Source: Deltaproteobacteria bacterium RBG_13_49_15
GTDB lineage: Bacteria; Desulfobacterota; Desulfobacteria; Desulfobacterales; UBA2156
Assembly (NCBI GenBank): GCA_001797695.1
Contig: MGQD01000109.1
Location: forward strand, 207 to 8,339
Direction of reading: 5' to 3'
DNA: 8,133 bases
The position numbers and the translations under genes are program-made. Positions 1-6,196 of the stretch are shown in pieces. The notes below the pieces were generated by a model, which worked only from the letters and a program-made list of their open reading frames with translations, was not told the DNA's origin and searched no databases. The stretch's first letter is position 1. Each line of letters opens with the position of its first letter.

Positions 1-481
1 CATAAAATTTTTCCTGTTCGGTCAGTTTGACGCCGCTGCAATTGACCAGCCAGACGAGCGGGATATTGAGCCGATTTGAGAGATCGGTCACCCTTAGGAT
101 ATTTTCGGATTGTCCGGGGATCCATGCGCCTGCAAAGACTTTATTGTCGAAACCGATTATCACCGCCCATTTGCCGGAAATTTTACCAAGTCCGTCCATG
201 ACATTCGTGGTCTGCTCTTCGTTATTTTCCGGATTATAAAGCGTATGCAGTGGGCACCAGGTGCCGGGATCGACCAGGTATCGCAAACGCTGCCAAATGG
301 TCATCTGTCCCCTGAGGTTAATCTCTTCTTCAGAAAGGCCGGCGGCTTTGACTTTTTCCACCGCTTCCCTGATCTGTTTTTCGACTTCTTTGATTAGAAT
401 GACATTTTCTTCGCTGCTTTTGATCTGACCCGGAGTCAGCGGCGTGCCGAACTCGAGCATTTTTTCAAAGTAAGGTCTCAT
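1..481 (-). CDS. gcdA: Glutaconyl-CoA decarboxylase alpha subunit (carboxyltransferase), partial at C-terminus
   Basis: The first 160 residues are in the window; the rest runs off the left edge (the family is about 580-590 residues). The protein begins MRPYFEKMLEFGTPL and shows the N-terminal carboxyltransferase fold of GcdA: an acidic helical stretch (residues 24-55), RGQMT (58-62), LVDPGTW (69-75), a GLGKISGKW segment (97-105), AGAWIPGQ (117-124) and NCSGVKL (147-153). These match my memory of Acidaminococcus GcdA better than generic propionyl- or acetyl-CoA carboxyltransferases. GcdA moves the carboxyl group of glutaconyl-CoA to biotin on a partner subunit; the membrane beta subunit then releases CO2 while exporting Na+. 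The start at 481 follows an AGAGG site (491-495), 42 nt after the crotonase stop. Its place behind a glutaryl-CoA dehydrogenase supports the substrate assignment. The beta, biotin-carrier and small subunits are not visible and would be expected further left or elsewhere. Confidence 0.88.
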   Translation of the reverse strand, partial: MRPYFEKMLEFGTPLTPGQIKSSEENVILIKEVEKQIREAVEKVKAAGLSEEEINLRGQMTIWQRLRYLVDPGTWCPLHTLYNPENNEEQTTNVMDGLGKISGKWAVIIGFDNKVFAGAWIPGQSENILRVTDLSNRLNIPLVWLVNCSGVKLTEQEKFY

Positions 482-523
482 TCTTCATTACCTCTGAAGC
501 GACAGGTTTTATGGATTTTGGAT

Positions 524-1303
524 TTATTTTCCGATAAAATTCGGTTTCCGTTTTTCAAGAAACGCACTGATTCCTTCTTTTTTATCCTGGGTCCCGCAGG
601 ATAAGGCATGCAGATAGGATTCATGGGCCAATCCTTGGGCAAAGGATCCTTCGGGGTAGCGTAAGACAGCTTCCTTGCCATATTGTATTGCGAGTTTCGG
701 CCTTGAAGCAAGCATCATTGCCAGTTTTTTGGCTTCAGCCATGAGGGCTTCGGAAGGGGTTATTTTGTTGATTAATCCCATTTCGAATGCCCGTTGGGCA
801 TCCACCGGTTCGCCGGTTAGGATCATCTCCATGGCCCGGCCCATTCCGATTAGCCGAGGGAGGCGTTGAGTCCCGCCGGCCCCCGGCATGATTCCCAGTT
901 TGACTTCGGGCTGACCCAATTTGGAGTTGGTGGATGCCAGGCGGATGGTGCAGGCCATGGCCAGTTCCAAACCGGTCCCTAACGCCCAGCCATTGATGGC
1001 GGCAATGGACGGTATTTCCAATTGCTCGATCCGGGTGTAGACCTCCTGGCGACGACGGGTTTCGATTCTTCCCCGGACGGAATCTCGCAGATTGAGCTCA
1101 TGAATATCCGCTCCGGCGACAAAGGCTTTGTCTCCCGCTCCGGTCAGTATCAAAACACGCAGATCAGGGTTTTTTTCGATGGCGGACAGGGCCTGATCCA
1201 GTTCTTCCACCGTGGCATTATTGACGGCGTTCATCTTATCCGGCCGGTTGATGGTCAAAACAGCCAACGCCCCTTCCATTTCAAGCAAAATGTTTTCAAA
1301 CAT
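524..1303 (-). CDS. crt: Enoyl-CoA hydratase / crotonase (short-chain)
   Basis: This 259-residue protein has the usual length of a single-domain crotonase. It should hydrate crotonyl-CoA to (S)-3-hydroxybutyryl-CoA in the cytoplasm. Visible landmarks are TINRPDKMNAV near the N-terminus (17-27), the oxyanion-hole loop AGAD (63-66), INGWALGTG (103-111), LELAMAC with Glu113, and GQPEVKLGIMPGAGGTQRL with Glu133. Glu113 and Glu133 are 20 residues apart, matching the catalytic pair Glu144/Glu164 of rat mitochondrial hydratase, so the active site looks intact. One small oddity is CTIRLAS, where most relatives have CDIRIAS. The start codon overlaps the stop of the upstream dehydrogenase by one base (TAATG), and its GGAG site (1311-1314) lies inside that gene, so translation is probably coupled. 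Context narrows the job to the crotonyl-CoA step, though broader short-chain activity is possible. Confidence 0.93.
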   Translation of the reverse strand: MFENILLEMEGALAVLTINRPDKMNAVNNATVEELDQALSAIEKNPDLRVLILTGAGDKAFVAGADIHELNLRDSVRGRIETRRRQEVYTRIEQLEIPSIAAINGWALGTGLELAMACTIRLASTNSKLGQPEVKLGIMPGAGGTQRLPRLIGMGRAMEMILTGEPVDAQRAFEMGLINKITPSEALMAEAKKLAMMLASRPKLAIQYGKEAVLRYPEGSFAQGLAHESYLHALSCGTQDKKEGISAFLEKRKPNFIGK

Positions 1304-2163
1304 TATTTTTCTCCGTAATCGTAAAACCCTTTTCCAACCTTTCGGCCGATCTTTCCTGCAGTAATCATTTCATCCAGCAGTTTGGGATGCTGATATCTGG
1401 GATCGTTCAATTTTGTGCGCAATGTTTCCATTTTAGCCCGGTGCACATCGAGTCCGATTAAATCGATGAGCTCCAGCGGCCCCATCGGATGATTGGCGCC
1501 GAGTTTCATGGCTTTATCCACATCCTTGGGTTCCGCGACCCCTGATGCCACCAGCCATGTCGCCTCATTTAAAAGCTGCCCCAGAATCCGGCTTACGATT
1601 CCGGCCGGAGCTTCATTTTTGCACACGACTGGGTCTTTTCCAATCTGTTTGGCGAAATGTTCAGCCGCCGCCACCGTTTCCTTGGATGTTTTTTCCCCCG
1701 GCATAATTTCCACCAGCTTCATGATGGTGGGCGGATTGAAAAAATGCATCTGAATCACCTTGTCCGGTCTCTTAGTGGCATCTGCCATGTCCGAAATGGA
1801 CAACGAGGTGGTATTGGTGGCCAGAATTACACCCGGTCTTGCCAGATGATCGATCTCCGCAAAGACCTTCCTCTTTATATCGATGTTTTCAACAATGCTT
1901 TCAATGATGATATCGGCATCCTTTGCCGGCGATAGATCGCCGGCAGGAAATATCTTTGAGAGGACACTGTTCATTTCTTCCGTTGTGATTTTTCCCTTTT
2001 CAACGCGTCCGGCAAGCCCTTTTTGAATCCTTTTTTTAGCGTTTTCTGAAAGGGTCAGGTTGACGTCCGACAATACGGCATCCAATCCCTGCTGGGCGCA
2101 AAGTTGAGCAATCCCGGCCCCCATGGCGCCGGCCCCGATGACCATTACTTTTTTTATCGTCAT
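1303..2163 (-). CDS. hbd: 3-hydroxybutyryl-CoA dehydrogenase (NAD-dependent)
   Basis: This 286-residue protein matches the free-standing Hbd/HADH family (about 280-300 residues). It should oxidise (S)-3-hydroxybutyryl-CoA to acetoacetyl-CoA with NAD+. The N-terminal Rossmann motif is VIGAGAMGAGIA (8-19). The catalytic His-Glu pair is His140 in QMHFFNPP and Glu152 in KLVEIMPG, spaced 12 apart as in human HADH His158/Glu170. The C-terminal domain carries KLGANHPMGPLELIDLIGLD (220-239) and ends GRKVGKGFYDYGEK. Two other active-site positions differ from the usual: the Ser after Asn-Thr (human Ser137) is Thr119, and the Asn in the VNR motif (human Asn208) is Ser191. The start at 2163 has a strong AAGGAGG site (2170-2176) that overlaps the thiolase stop codon. 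The last base overlaps the crotonase start. The function is well supported by sequence and neighbours; only the effect of the two substitutions is uncertain. Confidence 0.92.
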   Translation of the reverse strand: MTIKKVMVIGAGAMGAGIAQLCAQQGLDAVLSDVNLTLSENAKKRIQKGLAGRVEKGKITTEEMNSVLSKIFPAGDLSPAKDADIIIESIVENIDIKRKVFAEIDHLARPGVILATNTTSLSISDMADATKRPDKVIQMHFFNPPTIMKLVEIMPGEKTSKETVAAAEHFAKQIGKDPVVCKNEAPAGIVSRILGQLLNEATWLVASGVAEPKDVDKAMKLGANHPMGPLELIDLIGLDVHRAKMETLRTKLNDPRYQHPKLLDEMITAGKIGRKVGKGFYDYGEK

Positions 2164-2169
2164 GTCATA

Positions 2170-2176
2170 CCTCCTT
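2170..2176 (-). promoter_or_regulatory. Shine-Dalgarno site of hbd, overlapping the thiolase stop codon
   Basis: The minus strand reads AAGGAGG six bases before the hbd ATG at 2163. Two of its bases belong to the TAA stop of the thiolase gene (2175-2177). Ribosomes finishing the thiolase would sit on this site, which suggests coupled translation of the two genes. It fixes the hbd start. Confidence 0.7.
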
Positions 2177-3359
2177 AAGTCAATCGTTCAACGACAACTG
2201 CAACGCCGTTCCCTCCTCCGATGCAGGCACTTGCCAGACCGAACTGAACATTCCGATCTTTCATGGCGTACAGGAGGGTGGTGAGGATCTTGGAGCCGGT
2301 GGCGGCAACCGGATGTCCAAGAGCGATGGCGCCGCCGTTGACATTCACTTTACCTCGATCGATTTTCAACCCGCGCTCACAGGCGATATACTGGGCGGCG
2401 AACGCTTCATTGAGTTCGATCAGATCGATATCCGAGAGCTCCAATCCCGCGTGTTTAAGGGCGGCCGGGATGGCTTTGACAGGGGATAGCCCGAAACGCT
2501 TCGGATCATATCCGACAAAGGCGTATCCGCGGACAAGAGCCATCGGCTTGAGCCCCAGGGCTTTTGCTTTTTCACCGTCCATGATCACCTGAGCAGCGGC
2601 CGCATCGCACAGGGCGCAGGCGTTTGCTGCGGTTACCGTTCCATCCTTGCTGAACACCGGCGAAAGCTTGGCCAGCGATTCGGGAACCACGCCTTCCCGG
2701 TAGATCTCTTCATTCTTAAAAAGGACCGGTTTTCCCTTCGGACCCGGAACTTCAACCGGCACCACCTCGGCTTCGAATTTCCCGGCTTTGACCGCTGCTT
2801 CCACCTTATTGTGACATGCGGCGGCAAACTCATCCTGTTCCTTTCGGGTAATTCCGAGTTCTTTGGCATATCCGTCCGTGAGCTCTCCCATAAGGCCGCC
2901 GCCGAGAGGGCATTGGAAGCCGTCATGGTGCATCAGGTCGACTATCGTTCCTTTCCCCATACGGTATCCCCATCGAGCTTTGGGAAGCGCATAGGGGATC
3001 TGATTGGCGCTCTCTGTTCCGCCCACCAGAACGGTCTGCACATCTCCGGCTTTGATGGCCTGGGCGCCCATGATCAGGGCCTGGATGCTGGAACCGCACC
3101 GCACATTTACCGAAACGGCAGGAACATCTGTTGGAACGCCCCCCCAGACGGCGGTGATGCGGGCCGGGTTCGGTCCCACACCCGCCTGCCAGGCGTTTCC
3201 GAATATGGTCTGATCGATAGTATCCGGGGTTATTCCCGAACGAGAGATGACTTCTTTGACCACAACCGCACCGAATTGGGGCGCCGTCATGTTTTGCAGT
3301 GAACCTCCGAACTTCCCGCCGGCGGTCCGGGCTGAACCTAAAATGACAACTTGTTTCAT
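2175..3359 (-). CDS. Thiolase, probable acetyl-CoA C-acetyltransferase (acetoacetyl-CoA cleaving), divergent active site
   Basis: This 394-residue protein has normal thiolase length. By context it should split acetoacetyl-CoA with CoA into two acetyl-CoA, the last step of the pathway. The essential residues are present: nucleophile Cys88 in NVRCGSS, Asn317 in NEAFAAQ, His349 in GGAIALGHP, and the second Cys379 in ACIGGGNG. Other positions depart from biosynthetic acetoacetyl-CoA thiolases such as Zoogloea PhaA: the YHMG motif is GLMG (Leu156), the TAGNASGLND stretch reads TAANACALCD (Cys248 in place of Ser247), and GHPIGASG is GHPVAATG. It therefore belongs to a less common thiolase branch, and specificity for a different short-chain 3-ketoacyl-CoA cannot be excluded. 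The start at 3359 is backed by a perfect AAGGAGG (3365-3371). It is the first gene after the 110-nt spacer and lies 11 nt before hbd. Confidence 0.87.
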   Translation of the reverse strand: MKQVVILGSARTAGGKFGGSLQNMTAPQFGAVVVKEVISRSGITPDTIDQTIFGNAWQAGVGPNPARITAVWGGVPTDVPAVSVNVRCGSSIQALIMGAQAIKAGDVQTVLVGGTESANQIPYALPKARWGYRMGKGTIVDLMHHDGFQCPLGGGLMGELTDGYAKELGITRKEQDEFAAACHNKVEAAVKAGKFEAEVVPVEVPGPKGKPVLFKNEEIYREGVVPESLAKLSPVFSKDGTVTAANACALCDAAAAQVIMDGEKAKALGLKPMALVRGYAFVGYDPKRFGLSPVKAIPAALKHAGLELSDIDLIELNEAFAAQYIACERGLKIDRGKVNVNGGAIALGHPVAATGSKILTTLLYAMKDRNVQFGLASACIGGGNGVAVVVERLT

Positions 3360-3469
3360 AAAATCCTCCTTAAAGGGATTTGTTTATCGAATTGGTTAAA
3401 ACCGGCTGACCGGTTTTATAAAAAGAGTCGAGTTAAAACAGGAAACGGTGTCGGTGACGGAGCCTATTT
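3360..3469 (-). promoter_or_regulatory. 110-nt spacer between ETF-QO and thiolase genes
   Basis: This is the largest gap in the cluster. It holds a perfect 9-bp hairpin near its middle and, at its downstream end, the thiolase ribosome-binding site AAGGAGG (3365-3371, five bases before the ATG). On the minus strand a TATAAA hexamer lies just upstream of the hairpin (plus-strand 3416-3421), but I see no convincing -35 partner at the right spacing, so I do not call a promoter. The spacer separates the dehydrogenase and electron-transfer genes from the carbon-chain genes and may be where their expression is set apart. Confidence 0.4.
3397..3418 (-). terminator. Perfect 9-bp hairpin, possible weak intrinsic terminator or attenuator
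   Basis: Minus-strand sequence TAAAACCGG, loop TCAG, then CCGGTTTTA forms a stem with no mismatches. The four U residues lie within the 3' arm, and the bases after it (ACC) are not a U-run. It is therefore at best a weak rho-independent terminator, and could instead be an RNA-processing or stabilising structure. It lies between the ETF-QO stop and the thiolase start, where partial termination would lower expression of the downstream genes. Confidence 0.35.
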
Positions 3470-5143
3470 TTACACAATCGAATACTTGGGTCCTCCTCCT
3501 CCTTCCGGACATGTCCAGGTGATATTTTTATACGGATCCTTGATTTCGCATGTTTTGCAATGGAGGCAGTTCGATGGATTAAGGACCAGGCGCCTTTGAT
3601 CAGGGCCTTCTTCAACGATTTCATACACCTGTGCCGGACAAAAACGGGTGCACGGATTACGAAATTCCTCATAGCATTGCGTTTCGCAGATAACCGTATT
3701 GTGCACCAGCAAGTGACACGGTTGGTCTTCCACATGCTGGGTCCCGGAAAGAAATACCCCGGTCAGCTTGTCGACAAAGAGGGTGCCGTCATATTCGGGT
3801 TTTTCTTCAATTTTAGCTGCTTCGATCTGGTTTTTCGAGAGTTTTTTCAGCGTGGCACTGTCTTCTTTTATGGATATCGGATCCTTCATCCCCTTTCCAT
3901 TTGAAAAATATTGGGCGCCGACATGCATGAATTTTAAAATCCCTTTTTGTGATAAGGCCTGGGTAAAATTCCGTGCCTGATAGTGTTCCTTGTTGATCCA
4001 GCTTTGTTCAACGCCTATTTCATAAGCGCCCAGGGTTTTCCGGGTGAAATCATTCTTTTCGAATGCCTGGATAACCGCTTCGGCTGCAAGCATCCCCGAC
4101 TTCATGGCCGTATGAATCCCTTTTAAACGCTGGGAATTGAGCATGGAAGCGCTGTCTCCCACAAAAAGGGCGCCGTCCACGGCGAGCATCGGCATGGTAT
4201 AGTATCCGCCGACGGAAAGCGTCTTGGCGCCTGTCTGAAGGATTTTTCCGCCGGAAATGATATTTCCGATCAGTGGATGCCTCTTGAACTTTAAAAACAT
4301 TTGGCGAGGTTCCAGTAAAGGGTCTTCATAATCGAGCCCGACCACAAGCCCTAACGATATCCGGTTATCTTTCATTTTATAAAGGAATCCGCCCCCTTTG
4401 GTTTCCATGCCAAGGGGATAGCCAAAGGTATGAAGGACGGTGATTTCCGAAGTTAAAAAAGGGTTTGTTTCCGGAAGCTCGATCACCTCTTTCACGGCGG
4501 TCTCAAAAATCTGGGGCATTCCTATGGAAAAGATCCTCATTTTTTCCCCAATCTCCCGGATGAGACTTCCTTTAGATCCTTCTCCAAAGACGGTCACCCG
4601 AGCGGTCAGGTCCACTCCCGGTTCAAAATTCGATTTTTGCTTGCCCGCCTTATCGACCCCCTTATCGCCTGTTCCAACACCCAAGATGCTTTTACCCCCC
4701 TCGCCGAAAAGAACACGGGTTCCGGCAAAGCCCGGAAAGATATTGATTCCGAGTCCTTCGGCGATTTGACCCAGCCATCGGGTGAGCCGGGAGAGGCTGA
4801 TCACCGCGCAATTTTCATTGTGCATGTATTTTGGAGTAAAAGGAACGGCAAAACTTCGGTTTTTTGTTAAAAAGTAGAAACTGTCCCGGCACTGGTCGCT
4901 TTCAATGGGACACCCTTTTTCCAGATAATCGGGGATCAGTTCTTTCAGCGCGATCGGGTCGAGGATAGCGCCGCTCAGGGAATGGCTGCCGAGGCTGTCT
5001 CCTTTTTCAATGAGACCGACTTCGATTTCCATTCCTTTTTTCTGAGCAAGCGTTTTCAGATGGATGGCTCCCGCCAGACCGGCGGGGCCGCCTCCGACAA
5101 AAAGAACGTCAAACGGGAGTTCTTCCCTGGTTACATTCGCCAT
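3470..5143 (-). CDS. Electron transfer flavoprotein:quinone oxidoreductase (ETF-QO), FAD and 4Fe-4S
   Basis: This 557-residue protein is full length for bacterial ETF-QO. It should take electrons from reduced ETF and pass them to membrane quinone (menaquinone in an anaerobe), as a monotopic protein on the inner face of the cytoplasmic membrane. The N-terminus has the FAD dinucleotide motif GGGPAG (17-22), then SHSLSGAILDP (53-63). A second FAD segment is ALFVGDSAS (325-333), followed by LKGIHTAMKSGMLAAEA (340-356). The C-terminal ferredoxin-like domain has all four expected cluster ligands: Cys502 in RFCPAQVYE and Cys526, Cys529 and Cys532 in NCLHCKTCEIKDP. It ends in the family tail CPEGGGGPKYSIV. 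FixC-type proteins lack this fused iron-sulfur domain, so ETF-QO fits better. It starts 27 nt after etfA, with an AGGACAGGA stretch upstream. Its place beside etfBA and the dehydrogenase indicates respiratory disposal of the glutaryl-CoA electrons. Confidence 0.94.
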   Translation of the reverse strand: MANVTREELPFDVLFVGGGPAGLAGAIHLKTLAQKKGMEIEVGLIEKGDSLGSHSLSGAILDPIALKELIPDYLEKGCPIESDQCRDSFYFLTKNRSFAVPFTPKYMHNENCAVISLSRLTRWLGQIAEGLGINIFPGFAGTRVLFGEGGKSILGVGTGDKGVDKAGKQKSNFEPGVDLTARVTVFGEGSKGSLIREIGEKMRIFSIGMPQIFETAVKEVIELPETNPFLTSEITVLHTFGYPLGMETKGGGFLYKMKDNRISLGLVVGLDYEDPLLEPRQMFLKFKRHPLIGNIISGGKILQTGAKTLSVGGYYTMPMLAVDGALFVGDSASMLNSQRLKGIHTAMKSGMLAAEAVIQAFEKNDFTRKTLGAYEIGVEQSWINKEHYQARNFTQALSQKGILKFMHVGAQYFSNGKGMKDPISIKEDSATLKKLSKNQIEAAKIEEKPEYDGTLFVDKLTGVFLSGTQHVEDQPCHLLVHNTVICETQCYEEFRNPCTRFCPAQVYEIVEEGPDQRRLVLNPSNCLHCKTCEIKDPYKNITWTCPEGGGGPKYSIV

Positions 5144-5170
5144 GGTGTTAATCCTGTCCTAAATATGCTT

Positions 5171-6133
5171 CTATTTTAATTTTTTCACTTCATCGATGAT
5201 GGCCGGAAGCACCTGAAACAGATCTCCGACAACGCCATAGTCGGCTTTTTGGAATATGGGAGCTTCCGGGTCTTTGTTAATCGCCACGATGAATTTGGAT
5301 GTGGACATCCCGGCCAGATGTTGAATGGCGCCGGAAATGCCGCAGGCAATGTAAAGTGTCGGGGATACGACCTTTCCGGTTTGGCCGACCTGGTCGCTGT
5401 GACGCCTCCATCCCTCGTCGACCGCCGTTCTGGAAGCCCCAACAGCCGCTCCGAGGATTTTTGACAGCTCTTCAATATGGGTGAAGTTGCCGCCGGTTCC
5501 GCGCCCTCCGGAAACGATGATGTCGGCTTCGGTCAGTTCAATCTTGTCCGCGCTTTCAAGCTTTCTCTCCACGACGTTCGTCCTCGCCTGACCGGCTGAA
5601 ACAGTAATTTTTTCCAAAACAACGCTCCGGGGCGTTTCGGAAATGGTAAATACATTGGGCCGGATGGCTACCATTTTTGGAGTTCCATCTATTTTCACAT
5701 CGGATAAGATTTTCCCGCCATACATGGGTCGGGTAAATATAAATTCACTATTTTCAACCCGGATGGCAACGCAGTCCATGGCAAGACCGGCATCGAGCCG
5801 GGCGGCCAATCGGGCTGAGAGATCTTTCCCCAGGATGGATGCGCCGATAATGACCAATTCAGGGTTTTGGGCCTTGACGGCGCCGGCAACGACATCCGTA
5901 TATGCATCGGTCGTATATTCGGTCAACAAAGGGTCATCGGCAACAAGCACTTTATCCGGACCATATTTTTCCAGAGTAGGCGCCATTTTTTCCGCACCCG
6001 GCCCAGCGATAATGGCCGTCAGCCCGCATTTTTTTACATCCGCAAGCCGCCTTCCTTCGCTTAGCGCCTCATAGCTCACTTTTCGAAAAGCGCCTTCGCG
6101 CTGTTCCGTTATAACGAAAATCCCTTGTCCCAT
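5171..6133 (-). CDS. etfA: Electron transfer flavoprotein alpha subunit
   Basis: From the start I prefer, this is a 320-residue EtfA, the normal length. With EtfB it forms the soluble heterodimer that carries electrons from acyl-CoA dehydrogenases. The N-terminus is GIFVITEQREG (4-14) with KVSYEALSEGRRL (18-30). The C-terminal FAD domain shows SGGRG (208-212), ASRTAVDEGW (233-242), QVGQTGKVVSP (248-258), YIACGISGAIQHLAGM (261-276), AINKDPEAPIF (285-295) and ADYGVVGD (297-304). I chose ATG at 6133 because AAGGAG (6140-6145) lies six bases before it and the protein then begins at the usual place. An in-frame ATG at 6184 would add 17 residues (MKKSAVAEYGISKKEMK) but lacks a well-placed ribosome site. 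The gap from etfB is 63 nt with this start and 12 nt with the other. Its partners are etfB upstream and ETF-QO downstream. Confidence 0.95.
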   Translation of the reverse strand: MGQGIFVITEQREGAFRKVSYEALSEGRRLADVKKCGLTAIIAGPGAEKMAPTLEKYGPDKVLVADDPLLTEYTTDAYTDVVAGAVKAQNPELVIIGASILGKDLSARLAARLDAGLAMDCVAIRVENSEFIFTRPMYGGKILSDVKIDGTPKMVAIRPNVFTISETPRSVVLEKITVSAGQARTNVVERKLESADKIELTEADIIVSGGRGTGGNFTHIEELSKILGAAVGASRTAVDEGWRRHSDQVGQTGKVVSPTLYIACGISGAIQHLAGMSTSKFIVAINKDPEAPIFQKADYGVVGDLFQVLPAIIDEVKKLK

Positions 6134-6139
6134 CTTCAT

Positions 6140-6145
6140 CTCCTT
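6140..6145 (-). promoter_or_regulatory. Shine-Dalgarno site deciding the etfA start
   Basis: AAGGAG on the minus strand lies six bases upstream of the ATG at 6133 and directly abuts another in-frame ATG at 6139. The spacing suits 6133 and is too short for 6139. No comparable site precedes the further upstream in-frame ATG at 6184, where the nearest purine-rich stretch (GGTGAT) is too distant. Confidence 0.65.
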
Positions 6146-6196
6146 TTTCGATATCCCGTATTCGGCGACAGCCGATTTTTTCATGAAAAGGTTTAG

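Noticed and set aside
483..499. Small inverted repeat CTTCA / TGAAG around the gcdA ribosome site
   Set aside because: A 5-bp stem with a 7-base loop is too weak to claim translational control.
2811..3302. Open reading frame of 163 codons on the plus strand
   Set aside because: It is antisense to the thiolase, with no family resemblance. The thiolase motifs Cys88 and GLMG are read from the opposite strand of the same bases.
3416..3421. TATAAA hexamer on the minus strand as a -10 box for the thiolase gene
   Set aside because: No convincing TTGACA-like sequence occurs 16-18 bases upstream (the best is TTCCTG-like), and it overlaps the hairpin arm in an AT-rich stretch.
5643..6074. Open reading frame of 143 codons on the plus strand
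   Set aside because: It is antisense to etfA; long antisense frames are common opposite codon-biased genes, and no start signal or known domain is visible.
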